In this document: in pieces, positions 6,028 to 14,730 of the stretch | Layout: every line of letters starts with the position of its first letter | Position numbering within the stretch: the stretch's first letter is position 1 | Origin: an uncultured Clostridium sp. | Lineage (GTDB): Bacteria > Bacillota > Clostridia > Christensenellales > CAG-138 | DNA: 27,260 nt | Reading direction: 5' to 3' | Assembly: GCA_900542285.1 (NCBI GenBank) | Contig: UQNF01000019.1 | Location: 1-27,260 of the forward strand | Position numbers and translations under genes: made by a program | Notes under the pieces: model-generated | Databases searched by the model: none | What the model was told of the DNA's origin: nothing | What the model saw: only the letters and a program-made list of their open reading frames with translations

Positions 6028-8724
6028 ATGAAATTTTACACCGACAGCACTCAGGATGTGCTGAACGAGCTGCAAAGCAGCGACTCTGGTCTTTCCTCCG
6101 CTCAGGCATCGGAAAGGCTTGAGCGGTACGGCCGTAACAAGCTCAGGGATGCGAAAAAGACCTCGTTGATAAAGCGTTTCTTTGAGCAGCTCAAGGATCC
6201 GATGATAATCATACTCATCATTGCCGCTATCGTCTCCGCGGTCGTCTCCTTCTATGAAAAGGAGAGCTTTGCGGACACCATAATCATAATTGCGGTCGTG
6301 CTTCTTAATGCGATATTGGGCGTGCTGCAGGAAAGCAAAGCGGAGAAGGCCATTGAAGCGCTTCAATCTATGAACGCTGCGCAGAGCAAGGTTCTGCGTG
6401 ACGGCATGATACGGCTCGTCAAGAGCGAAGAGTTGGTTCCCGGCGATGTGGTGCTTCTCGAAGCAGGAGATGCCGTCCCTGCCGACGGCCGCATCATCGA
6501 GTGCGCAAGCCTCAAGATAGAGGAAGCTGCGCTCACAGGCGAAAGCGTTCCCGTGACCAAGCAGGCGGAAATCATCGAGGACCTGACCGGAAAGGGCGTT
6601 TCTCTCGGCGACAGGGTCAACATGTGCTACATGGGTTCTACCGTTGTATACGGCAGGGGCTATGCCGTCATTACCAGTACCGGCATGGATACCGAGATGG
6701 GCAAGATCGCCGACGCCATCGAAAAAGCGGAGCAGGGCGCGACCCCGCTTCAGATAAAGCTTTCACAGCTCAGCAAGATCCTCACCTATATCGTTCTTGG
6801 CGTATGCGTTTTCATGTTCGCATTCAGCCTTCTGACATCAAGCGAAAAGATTGGCTTTGATCTTATCATGAACACATTCATGATCGCCGTGAGCCTTGCC
6901 GTTGCCGCCATCCCCGAGGGCTTGGCGACCGTCGTCACCATCTCGCTCTCCATCGGCGTTACCAAGATGAGCAAGCGCAACGCAGTTATCCGAAAGCTGA
7001 CCGCCGTCGAGACCCTTGGCTGCACTCAGGTCATCTGTTCGGATAAGACCGGTACCCTCACGCTGAACCGCATGACGGTCGTACGCAGCGCAAACCTTGC
7101 CGACGGCAAGCACGAGGCTGCCGAAAGCGGTCTTTCCTCAGCAGGAAAGCTCCTTGCCTGCGCAATGAGTCTCTGCTCCGATGCCGAGCCCGATGAAAGC
7201 GGCAGCGCTATGGGCGAGCCCACCGAATGCGCTCTTGTCAACTATGCCTCCATGGTCGGATTCGATAAGCGTCAGCTTAAGAAGGATTATCCCCGAATCG
7301 GCGAAGCTCCGTTTGACAGCGTACGAAAGATGATGAGCACCATTCATGTGCACAATGGTGAGGTAGTCCAGTACACCAAGGGCGCGCCCGATGAAATAGT
7401 CAAGCATTGCACCCATTATTTTGACGGTGAAAAAGCCGTTCCTCTCACCGATGAGCTCAGGAAAAAGATCCTTGCCGACAATAAGGGTATGGCGGACGAT
7501 GCGCTGCGCGTACTGGCTGCCGCAATGCGCCTTTGGGATGACAGGCCGTCCAACGTTTCCCCCTCATATCTCGAACATGACCTTGTCTTCATCGGTCTGG
7601 TGGGCATGATCGACCCCGTTCGCTCCGAAGCCATCTCCGCTGTTCAAGAGTGCCGCAGGGCAGGTATCCGTCCCATCATGATAACCGGCGACCACAAGGA
7701 CACCGCCGTTGCCATAGCCAAGCAGCTGGGTATCATCACCGATGCAAGCCAGGCGATCACCGGTACCGATCTCGGCGAGATGAGCGATGATGAGCTGTAT
7801 GAAAATATTGAAAAGTACAGCGTCTATGCCCGTGTTCAGCCCGAGCACAAGGTACGCATAGTCTCCGCTTGGCAGCGCAAGGGCTGCATTACGGCAATGA
7901 CCGGCGACGGCGTCAACGATGCGGCAAGCATTAAGACCGCCGATATCGGCGTCGGCATGGGCATTACCGGCACGGATGTCACAAAAAATGTCGCGGATAT
8001 GGTGCTTGCGGACGATAACTTTGCCACCATCGTCTCCGCCGTTGAGGAGGGCAGGCGCATCTATGACAACATTCGAAAGTCCATTCAGTTCCTGCTTGCA
8101 TCCAATGCGAGCGAAGTGCTGTCGATCTTCTTTGCGACGCTTCTCGGGTTCACGATACTCGAGCCCGTGCATCTATTGTGGATAAACCTTATCACCGACT
8201 GTCTGCCCGCGCTCTCCCTCGCGATGGAGGATGCTGACGATGATATCATGAGCCGTCCTCCTCGCAAAGCCAAAGAAGGCATCTTTGCCGGAGGTATGGG
8301 CTTTGACATCGCTTACCAGGGCATAATGGTCTCCGCTCTCGTCGTGATCGCCTATATGATAGGCCACTACATTGAGCTTGGCACCTGGAGCATTTGGCAC
8401 AGCGGCACGAGCCTGCACGGCATGACCATGGCATTCCTTACGATGAACCTTACCGAGATATTCCACAGCTTCAACATGCGTTCGCTGCACGGAAGCATCT
8501 TTAAGAAAAAGGGTCAGAACCTCTACCTTTGGGGCTCCCTGCTAATCGCCCTCGTCCTCACCTGCGTGGTCGTTTTCGTCCCCTCCGTCGCTCGCGTATT
8601 CAGCCTTGCCGACAACTTCGGTCTCGATGAATTCGCTATCGCGGTCGCTCTGTCGCTCATGTCCATCGTAATCGTTGAAATCGTAAAGTTCATCCAGCGC
8701 AGAGTCAGGAAGAACCATAACTAA
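6028..8724 (+). CDS. P2A-type Ca2+/Mn2+-transporting P-type ATPase
   Basis: An 898-residue ATP-driven cation exporter of the plasma membrane, full length for the SERCA/PMR1-like P2A class. Visible elements: N-terminal cation ATPase domain; actuator TGES (170-173); M4 PEGL with E297; phosphorylation motif DKTGTLT with D339; hinge TGDGVND (625-631); M5 N693 and E696; M6 N720, T723, D724. The last five match the Ca2+-coordinating residues of SERCA (N768, E771, N796, T799, D800). The Mn2+ riboswitch upstream argues that Mn2+ export is at least part of its job; Ca2+ export is also plausible. GAAAGGA precedes the ATG. The 3' end is followed by a GC-rich hairpin. Placement after feoAB gives a metal-homeostasis cluster, but it has its own promoter. 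Confidence 0.93.
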   Translation: MKFYTDSTQDVLNELQSSDSGLSSAQASERLERYGRNKLRDAKKTSLIKRFFEQLKDPMIIILIIAAIVSAVVSFYEKESFADTIIIIAVVLLNAILGVLQESKAEKAIEALQSMNAAQSKVLRDGMIRLVKSEELVPGDVVLLEAGDAVPADGRIIECASLKIEEAALTGESVPVTKQAEIIEDLTGKGVSLGDRVNMCYMGSTVVYGRGYAVITSTGMDTEMGKIADAIEKAEQGATPLQIKLSQLSKILTYIVLGVCVFMFAFSLLTSSEKIGFDLIMNTFMIAVSLAVAAIPEGLATVVTISLSIGVTKMSKRNAVIRKLTAVETLGCTQVICSDKTGTLTLNRMTVVRSANLADGKHEAAESGLSSAGKLLACAMSLCSDAEPDESGSAMGEPTECALVNYASMVGFDKRQLKKDYPRIGEAPFDSVRKMMSTIHVHNGEVVQYTKGAPDEIVKHCTHYFDGEKAVPLTDELRKKILADNKGMADDALRVLAAAMRLWDDRPSNVSPSYLEHDLVFIGLVGMIDPVRSEAISAVQECRRAGIRPIMITGDHKDTAVAIAKQLGIITDASQAITGTDLGEMSDDELYENIEKYSVYARVQPEHKVRIVSAWQRKGCITAMTGDGVNDAASIKTADIGVGMGITGTDVTKNVADMVLADDNFATIVSAVEEGRRIYDNIRKSIQFLLASNASEVLSIFFATLLGFTILEPVHLLWINLITDCLPALSLAMEDADDDIMSRPPRKAKEGIFAGGMGFDIAYQGIMVSALVVIAYMIGHYIELGTWSIWHSGTSLHGMTMAFLTMNLTEIFHSFNMRSLHGSIFKKKGQNLYLWGSLLIALVLTCVVVFVPSVARVFSLADNFGLDEFAIAVALSLMSIVIVEIVKFIQRRVRKNHN

Positions 8725-8746
8725 TGAACGATTATTACTATAGTTC

Positions 8747-8786
8747 GGCCCTCCCCGGCGAAAGTAGGGGAGGGCCTCCGCTTTCA
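8747..8786 (+). terminator. Terminator of the P-type ATPase gene
   Basis: A perfect 10-bp stem (GGCCCTCCCC at 8747-8756 with GGGGAGGGCC at 8767-8776) and a 10-nt loop, followed by TCCGCTTTC. The stem is very strong and the T-tract is poor. Confidence 0.7.
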
Positions 8787-8866
8787 AATACTTTGGAGCA
8801 GGATTTACCCATCATTTGCTTGAATTTACTGTTTTTAATACAATATAATTTCATTGCTTCCGGTTA

Positions 8867-8895
8867 TTGACACGCATGGCAGGCTGTGGTACAAT
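8867..8895 (+). promoter_or_regulatory. Consensus sigma-A promoter of the nucleotidase
   Basis: Perfect TTGACA (8867-8872), 17-bp spacer, TACAAT (8890-8895) with extended TG at 8887-8888. The start is expected near 8902, with AGGAGG at 8912-8917. Confidence 0.92.
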
Positions 8896-8925
8896 CATCA
8901 GACAAATACACAGGAGGTATTCTTC

Positions 8926-10683
8926 ATGAAAAAAAGCTTTAGACTCACGGCGCTTGTAATGGCAGTCGCACTGATGCTCTCCATTATGGGCAGCGCATTT
9001 GCTGCGGTCGTCCTTCCGGGCGATGACACGGACCTCTCCGGTCAGCTTGTCATTCTTCACACCAATGACAGCCATGGCAGGATCAAGGAGGACGGCACCA
9101 GCATGGGTATGTCCGCAGTCAGATATCTTGCAAACGAATATGAGAGTGCCGGCGCAGAGGTCATCATCCTCGACGCAGGCGACACCCTTCACGGACTTCC
9201 CATCGTAACCGCTACGAGGGGTGAGACCGCTGTCAACACCATGAACGCAGTCGGTTACAGCGCAATGGCTCCCGGCAACCATGATTTCAACTATGGCTAT
9301 GCGCATCTTCTTGAGCTGTCCGAGCTGATGAACTTCCCCGTCCTTGCCGCCAATGTCACCTATGAAGAGGACGGCAGCCTCGTATTTGACGATAATATCA
9401 TCATCGAGACCGAAAACTATAAGATCGGTATCTTCGGCATGGCGACTCCGGAGACCGTCACCAAGACCAACCCCAACAACGTTGTCGGACTCAGCTTCAA
9501 CGAAGACAGGCTTGCCGAGGTCGCCCAGGCGCAGTGCGATGAGCTGAACGCAGAAGGCTGCGACATCATCATCTGCCTTGCCCACCTTGGCGATGACGAT
9601 TCCAGCGCTCCCTATCGCTCCACCGATGTTCTCGCCGAAGTCACCGATATCGACCTTTGGGTCGACGGCCACAGCCACTCCGTGCTCAATAACGACGGCG
9701 AACCTCACCTTGTAAACGGCACCCTTGTTGCCTCTACCGGCGAATATACCAAGAATATCGGCGTAGTCAGCTACAACGGTGAAGAGTTTGATGCAGGCCT
9801 TGTTCATTATGACGATCTCTGCACCTTCGATACCGATGAAGAGGGCAACGAGATCCGCACCTTCTACGGCTATGACGAAGAAATAACCGCACTGGTCCAG
9901 AACTACTATGATGAAATGATGGCGATCTATTCCGAGACCGTCGGCCACACCGATGTATTCCTCAACGGTACCCGTGCATTCGTCCGCACTCAGGAGACCA
10001 ACCTTGGCGACCTCGCCGCCGATGCTATCCTTGCCGCTGCTCCCGGAGCTGACTTTGCTCTCACCAACGGCGGCGGTATTATCCGTGCCGATATCCCCGA
10101 AGGCGACATCACCCGCTATGACCTGTTCACCGTATTCCCCTTCGGCAATATGGTTGCGACGGTTGAGCTGACCGGCGAAGAAATCGTCTATATCCTTGAA
10201 GCTGCGACCCATGCCTGCCCCGAAGCGGACGGCGCATTCCCCCAGGTCAGCGGAATCACCTTCGAGATCCACACCTACATTGATTACGAAGGCGAATATG
10301 CAAATCCCACCAACCCCGGCAGCAGGATTCAGAACGTTTGCATCAACGGCGAGCCCATCGACCTTGAAGCAACCTATGTAATGGCTACCAACGACTTCCT
10401 TGCGGTAGGCGGCGACACCTATGCAACCCTTGCCGACAACTACCTCGAAAGCGGTATCCTCATCGGCATCAACCTTGAGGATGCTCTCATCGACTACATC
10501 TCTACCATCGAGGATAACTGCGCATCCTATGCCGAGCCCGCAGGCCGCATCGTCATCGTTGCCGATGAGCCCGAGATCCCCGATACTCCCGATGTTCCCG
10601 AGACCGGTGCTGTCTCTATTATCGGCTTCGGTATCGCAGCGATCGTTTCCGGCGCTTGCGTGACCATCTTCCGCAAGAAATAA
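8926..10683 (+). CDS. Surface 5'-nucleotidase (UshA family) with sorting tail
   Basis: A 585-residue secreted bifunctional metallophosphatase/5'-nucleotidase. The frame is open from 8854, but AGGAGG before 8926 and the signal peptide (MKKS, hydrophobic core, cleavage likely near AFA at 25-27) fix the start. The N-terminal metallophosphatase domain shows D48 and H50 (HTNDSHG), D83-x-x-D86, GNHD (117-120), AHLGDDD and DGHSH, which build a two-metal site. The C-terminal 5'-nucleotidase domain has the ETNLGDLAAD, TNGGGI and FPFGN segments that hold the nucleotide. The end carries a proline-rich stretch, VPETG (557-561), a hydrophobic segment and RKK, which fits a sortase-type anchor with V in place of L. 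It should hydrolyse extracellular nucleotides for nucleoside or phosphate salvage. Strong promoter and C-ending codons suggest high expression. Confidence 0.93.
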   Translation: MKKSFRLTALVMAVALMLSIMGSAFAAVVLPGDDTDLSGQLVILHTNDSHGRIKEDGTSMGMSAVRYLANEYESAGAEVIILDAGDTLHGLPIVTATRGETAVNTMNAVGYSAMAPGNHDFNYGYAHLLELSELMNFPVLAANVTYEEDGSLVFDDNIIIETENYKIGIFGMATPETVTKTNPNNVVGLSFNEDRLAEVAQAQCDELNAEGCDIIICLAHLGDDDSSAPYRSTDVLAEVTDIDLWVDGHSHSVLNNDGEPHLVNGTLVASTGEYTKNIGVVSYNGEEFDAGLVHYDDLCTFDTDEEGNEIRTFYGYDEEITALVQNYYDEMMAIYSETVGHTDVFLNGTRAFVRTQETNLGDLAADAILAAAPGADFALTNGGGIIRADIPEGDITRYDLFTVFPFGNMVATVELTGEEIVYILEAATHACPEADGAFPQVSGITFEIHTYIDYEGEYANPTNPGSRIQNVCINGEPIDLEATYVMATNDFLAVGGDTYATLADNYLESGILIGINLEDALIDYISTIEDNCASYAEPAGRIVIVADEPEIPDTPDVPETGAVSIIGFGIAAIVSGACVTIFRKK

Positions 10684-10693
10684 TTTGCTATGG

Positions 10694-10725
10694 TCTAAAA
10701 ACAAGCCTCTCCGATAGGAGGGCTT
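10694..10725 (-). terminator. Minus-strand terminator hairpin
   Basis: AAGCC plus CTCC (one bulged T) pairs with GGAG plus GGCTT around GATA (10703-10725). Read on the minus strand, TGTTTTTAG follows. It could be a backup stop for the mreCD-PBP2-HAD operon. Confidence 0.5.
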
Positions 10726-10734
10726 AAACAGCAA

Positions 10735-10785
10735 AATACACACCCGATTGCATTCCGCTTCGGGTGTGTATTATTATGCATGTTT
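10735..10785. terminator. Bidirectional terminator between convergent genes
   Basis: A perfect 13-bp stem (10735-10747 with 10760-10772, 12-nt loop) is followed by an AT-rich tail on the plus side and by TTTGCTGTTT on the minus side. It can stop the nucleotidase transcript and any minus-strand readthrough. Confidence 0.75.
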
Positions 10786-10921
10786 TATCTTGTTGTTGTG
10801 AAAATATCCTTTGCCAATTCGAATCGGCAAAGTCTTTATCAATGATTTATGAAAATATTCAGTCGGGCGAATGATACCCGCAAGCATCGGCGGGAGGAAT
10901 ATGTATTTGGGTTTTCAAAGC

Positions 10922-10953
10922 CAAAATGACAAAACCGCCCTTTTCGGGGCGGT
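10922..10953 (-). terminator. Terminator of the mreCD-PBP2-HAD operon
   Basis: Read on the minus strand, ACCGCCC (10953-10947) pairs with GGGCGGT (10940-10934) around a 6-nt loop, and TTTGTCATTTT follows. It lies just 8 bp past the HAD stop codon. Confidence 0.8.
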
Positions 10954-10960
10954 CGCCTGC

Positions 10961-11608
10961 CTATTCCTTCGTCAACAGTTCATTAAGCTCCTGCACGGTT
11001 TCCACAATACGATCTGCGCCGCTTGCGGTAAGCTCCTCGCGCGTTCCGAAGCCGTAGCAAACGCCAATACTCGGAATGCCCATAAGCCTTGCGCCCTCTA
11101 TGTCATAGCAGCGGTCGCCAACCATGACGGAATTGGAGCTATTCAGCGGAAAACGCTGCTTTATGTAACCTATAACGTCCTTTTTCTCCGGACGTTCCTC
11201 CCTAAGTGTGTTGCCGCAGACGAAGGTGAAATATCGGTCAATGCCGAAATGCTCGAGTATGCGGTGGGTGTATTCCTCGGGCTTGCCGGTGGCGACAAAG
11301 AGCTTCTTGCCCTTTTCGCTAAGGCCCTTCAGCATTTGTGCTATGCCGTCGTAAAGGTCGTTTTCAAAAAGGCCGACCACTGAAAAGCGTTCACGGTAGT
11401 ATTCTGTCGCCCTCGCGGCATCCTCCGCAGAGAACCCAAAGAAGGTCTTGAACGAATACAATAGGGGAGGGCCGATGAATTTTTTCAGCTCATTCTTATC
11501 CTCGACCTCTATGCCGAATTTCTCAAGGGCATACGCCACGCAGTTGGTTATTCCCGGTGCGGAATCGGTCAGCGTGCCGTCTAAATCAAATAGAATGTAT
11601 TCAAGCAT
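10961..11608 (-). CDS. HAD-superfamily hydrolase, phosphoglycolate phosphatase-like
   Basis: A 215-residue cytoplasmic phosphatase of the haloacid dehalogenase superfamily with an alpha-helical cap (C1 type). Motif I is DLDGTLT with nucleophile D8 and acid/base D10; motif II is VATGKP with T107; the motif III lysine is among K142-K143; motif IV is VGDRCYDIEGA with D165 and D169. The size and cap fit the Gph/PgmB branch, but substrate cannot be read from these motifs. GAGGA precedes the ATG. It starts 26 bp after the PBP2 stop and ends the mre operon, immediately before a terminator. Whether it works on a wall precursor or is a housekeeping phosphatase that happens to be co-transcribed is unknown. 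Confidence 0.9.
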   Translation of the reverse strand: MLEYILFDLDGTLTDSAPGITNCVAYALEKFGIEVEDKNELKKFIGPPLLYSFKTFFGFSAEDAARATEYYRERFSVVGLFENDLYDGIAQMLKGLSEKGKKLFVATGKPEEYTHRILEHFGIDRYFTFVCGNTLREERPEKKDVIGYIKQRFPLNSSNSVMVGDRCYDIEGARLMGIPSIGVCYGFGTREELTASGADRIVETVQELNELLTKE

Positions 11609-11634
11609 ACTTATCCTCGCATGTTTTTCCTATC

Positions 11635-14220
11635 TTACGGCAGTATCCCGTCCTTGTCGATAAGGTCTTCGGGAACCTGCGCGTCCAGTTTTTTGAAGTA
11701 ATAGGTCAGGATATCCTCGATAGCTCCTGCGGAGGATGAACCCGAAAGGCCGTTGGGGATACATACGCAAATTGCGATATCCGGGTTGTCATTCGGTGCG
11801 AAAGCAACGAACCAGCTCGTGTTCTGAATGTCGATGGTGATATTTCCGACCTGCGCAGATCCGGTCTTGCCGCAAAGCTTTTCAAGATAGCCCATTTCAG
11901 CAAATTCCTCTGAGAATGAGCTGCTCGCTGTACCGCCGTCCTCGGGGGAAACTACGCCGGCCATACCCCTTCTTATTGCGTCCCAATATTCCTCGGGAGC
12001 GTCAATATTGTTATGTATGGTCGGCTCGGTCTTATAGACGACATTTCCTTCCGAATCGGTAACGCTTGCGACGATGTGCGCATCATAAACCGTCCCTCCG
12101 TTTGCGATGGCGGAAGCGTATCGGACAGCCGCTATCGGGGTCACAAGCAGAATGCTCTGGCCTATTCCGGTACGGATGGTCAGTGAAGAACGCCACTGAA
12201 GCTCATTGAGAAGGCTTGTTATCTCCGTCACCCAGCCCTTGGTGCGTGTGATGCCGTCGGGAATGCCCAATTCCTCGCTTAGTATCTTCCTGATCGCAGC
12301 GCCCTTGCCGATAAGGGAGCCATCCTGAAGCTGCATCAGCTTGTCAGCGCAGCTTTCAATAGCCTCTCTTTCCGGCTCAACGCCCCTCTCCTGCTGATAG
12401 CCCTCCAGCATATCGCAGAGCTTATTAAAGACGAGGATCGGCAGGCTGGTCGCCTGCTGGTCATGAAGCTTGGTGTTGTCATAAAGCGCTGTCTGACCCC
12501 CGATTATGCCCTTGGTCTCTCCGGTCAGCTCCACGCCGGTGTAATCCGCAAGGCCCAGCTGCTCCGCCCAATACTTGAGCTTATCTATGCCAAGGCGATT
12601 CGCTATTTCGCAGAAATAGTAGTTGCAGGAATTTGTGAGTGCTTCGACCACCGTCTGATCCGCATGGCGGTCGGGTCTCGTGGTCCAGCATTTGACCGGA
12701 TTGCTCAGAATAAGCTCCCCGGTTTCGGGGTCGCGAAGGTAGTATGGGGATTCATCGCTGATGGTCTCGTCAAGCGTGGTAGCCCCCTCCATAAGGCCTG
12801 CAAAGCCTGTGCACATCTTAAAAATGGAACCGGGGGCCAGCTTCATGGAGATGGCCTTGTTTCGTGTGGGGGTGGTATCCGCCGCCTCGTCCCCGGTGTA
12901 GAGGTACTCGGCCTGCTCCGGAGTAAGCCCGGATACGAACCAGTTCGGGTCAAAGCTCGGGTATGATGCCATGGCAAGAATGTTTCCGCTGTTCACATCC
13001 ATGACCACGATGGCGCCGGTCTTTGCTGTCTTTATGTTCTCATACTCGGCGTATTCATCCGAGTAGACGCCGTCGCCGTCAGGGTCTATCTTCTCCTGCT
13101 GTTTTGCATTGATGGACGCGATGATGTCCTCGAGCGCCGCTTCGGTGACTATCTGAAGCTGAAGATCCATCGTAAGCGCAACGTCACAGCCGTCGGTGGG
13201 GGGAATATTGCTGATGTATTCAATTATTGATTTATTGGCGTTGGTCTTGAGCTCGATCCTGCCGTGATGCTCCGATGAGCTTCCGGTAAGGTATTGTTCC
13301 ATCGTAGCCTCTATGCCCGAAACGCCGATCTTATCATCTCGGGAATAGCCCTTTGCGATATACTCCTCGTAGTTGTCCTCTGTAATACCCTGACAATAGC
13401 CCAGCACATGCGCCGCAGTCATGCCGTACGGATAGACCCTTGTGGTACTCTTTGCAGTCGTTATGCCCTCAAGCTTCTTCATTTCAAGCTGCGCGACTGT
13501 TGCCATGCTCACATCATAGGCGATGACAATGGGTTCATAGCTCTTATAGTCATTGAGCAGCACATCCTGGCGTATTGAGATGACCTTTACGGCATCCTCA
13601 TACGGCAGGCTTGAGGGGATGAACCAGGATTTTCTCAGCCTCAGATACGCCTCCTCCGCAGTCATCCATTCGGAAATAGGTTTTTCCGTGCCGTCAGAAT
13701 TCTTTGGAATGGAAAAACCGCAGGCGTTGCAGAAATTGCGGTAACGCGAGATGATGGTCTTTTCGTTCTGCGAACCCCAATCATAGTAGAATTCACCGTT
13801 CTCGTCCATCCTTATGTACGAGGTGTCTATGGTTGTACCGCCGTTCTCTTCAATTATCTTTATCGCTTCAAGCAGGGATTCGGTATATACCGCGCTGAAA
13901 TAATCCGAACGGTTATTGCCGTCGCGCAGAAACTCAACATTGTAGCAGGTTTCATCATATGCGAGCACAAGGCCATTGCAGTCGTAAATGGTTCCTCGTT
14001 TTCCTCTTAGCGTAATAACGCTCACGGCCTCCTGCTGCGCCTGTGAGGAATACTCGGCGCCCTCCTTAATCGTGAGCGCATAGAGTCCGTTTACAAGCAC
14101 TCCCATCATCAGAAGGAGCACGAGAGAGAGTATTATAAAGCGCGAAAAGGGGCGAACGGAAGCTGCACGCCGTAAACGGGCATCGCGCCGTATTTTATTC
14201 GGTTTATGATATTTGGGCAT
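11635..14220 (-). CDS. mrdA: Penicillin-binding protein 2, class B transpeptidase
   Basis: An 861-residue elongation-type transpeptidase that cross-links peptidoglycan outside the membrane. The ATG at 14220, 6 bp after GGGAGG, is preferred to an upstream in-frame TTG. A basic cytoplasmic tail and one membrane helix (about 28-51) are followed by the dimerisation domain and the transpeptidase domain. Active-site motifs are S465-I-F-K (SxxK), S531-C-N533 (SxN) and K785-T-G-S. The gap between SxN and KTG is about 250 residues and contains a helical, charged stretch (about 590-690) absent from E. coli PBP2. It is third in mreC-mreD-PBP2-HAD, which fits a partner of the rod (elongasome) complex. 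The gene symbol follows this context and family; a SpoVD-like role is less likely because no PASTA domain is seen. Confidence 0.92.
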   Translation of the reverse strand: MPKYHKPNKIRRDARLRRAASVRPFSRFIILSLVLLLMMGVLVNGLYALTIKEGAEYSSQAQQEAVSVITLRGKRGTIYDCNGLVLAYDETCYNVEFLRDGNNRSDYFSAVYTESLLEAIKIIEENGGTTIDTSYIRMDENGEFYYDWGSQNEKTIISRYRNFCNACGFSIPKNSDGTEKPISEWMTAEEAYLRLRKSWFIPSSLPYEDAVKVISIRQDVLLNDYKSYEPIVIAYDVSMATVAQLEMKKLEGITTAKSTTRVYPYGMTAAHVLGYCQGITEDNYEEYIAKGYSRDDKIGVSGIEATMEQYLTGSSSEHHGRIELKTNANKSIIEYISNIPPTDGCDVALTMDLQLQIVTEAALEDIIASINAKQQEKIDPDGDGVYSDEYAEYENIKTAKTGAIVVMDVNSGNILAMASYPSFDPNWFVSGLTPEQAEYLYTGDEAADTTPTRNKAISMKLAPGSIFKMCTGFAGLMEGATTLDETISDESPYYLRDPETGELILSNPVKCWTTRPDRHADQTVVEALTNSCNYYFCEIANRLGIDKLKYWAEQLGLADYTGVELTGETKGIIGGQTALYDNTKLHDQQATSLPILVFNKLCDMLEGYQQERGVEPEREAIESCADKLMQLQDGSLIGKGAAIRKILSEELGIPDGITRTKGWVTEITSLLNELQWRSSLTIRTGIGQSILLVTPIAAVRYASAIANGGTVYDAHIVASVTDSEGNVVYKTEPTIHNNIDAPEEYWDAIRRGMAGVVSPEDGGTASSSFSEEFAEMGYLEKLCGKTGSAQVGNITIDIQNTSWFVAFAPNDNPDIAICVCIPNGLSGSSSAGAIEDILTYYFKKLDAQVPEDLIDKDGILP

Positions 14221-14244
14221 CTTCAACCTCCCAAGTATGCGCAA

Positions 14245-14730
14245 TTATTGGACTGTCTGCACCTTGCCCTTTCTTGCAACGGCATAGCTTAGTGCGCTCA
14301 CCGCCGCCGTCAGGACCGCACAGGGGAGGATATGCGTCAAAAGCATAGTGCCATAACCGGCCATATTCCTTCCCAGAAGGATACAGACAATGTAAATTAA
14401 GCTCTCCTGCAGGAAAATACAGCCAAACGAGATGCCTGCGGGAACGATAACGTTATCGGCATAGAATCTGCCGTGAAAAGCGCCGCCTGCAAGGGCAGCA
14501 AGGGCAAGGCTTACGGAGGTCATGCCGACAAAGCCGTTTGCGACAGCATCGATAGCAAGCCCAAGGATGACCCCGGCAACAGCCATCGGAGCATAGCCGA
14601 CGGCAAGGGCGAGGGCAACAAAGACCGCAAGCAGACAGTTTGGAGCGAACAGGGTTATTCCTGCTATATCAAAGACGAGGAAATCCAGCAATCCGGCGGC
14701 GATTATGAGCGTGAAAGCGTATTTCTTCAT
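14245..14730 (-). CDS. mreD: MreD, rod-shape determining membrane protein
   Basis: A 161-residue, very hydrophobic protein with about five membrane helices, matching the size and position of MreD. It links cytoplasmic MreB filaments to MreC and the wall synthases. Its ATG overlaps the mreC stop codon in a TGATG arrangement, which indicates translational coupling; PBP2 starts 24 bp downstream. Sequence conservation in MreD is weak, so the call rests mainly on hydropathy, length and gene order, which here are all canonical. Confidence 0.88.
   Translation of the reverse strand: MKKYAFTLIIAAGLLDFLVFDIAGITLFAPNCLLAVFVALALAVGYAPMAVAGVILGLAIDAVANGFVGMTSVSLALAALAGGAFHGRFYADNVIVPAGISFGCIFLQESLIYIVCILLGRNMAGYGTMLLTHILPCAVLTAAVSALSYAVARKGKVQTVQ

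Noticed and set aside
7564..8172. A 202-codon minus-strand frame inside the P-type ATPase
   Set aside because: It lies opposite the conserved TGDGVND region and is a codon-bias shadow.
8851..10743. A 630-codon open frame on the minus strand opposite the nucleotidase
   Set aside because: It is the complement of a gene with strong codon bias, has no ribosome binding site and no recognisable domain, while the plus strand shows all 5'-nucleotidase motifs.
10871..11383. A plus-strand frame, with a GGGAGG-ATG internal start near 10901
   Set aside because: Despite the start signal, it is antisense to the well-supported HAD gene and crosses that operon's terminator.
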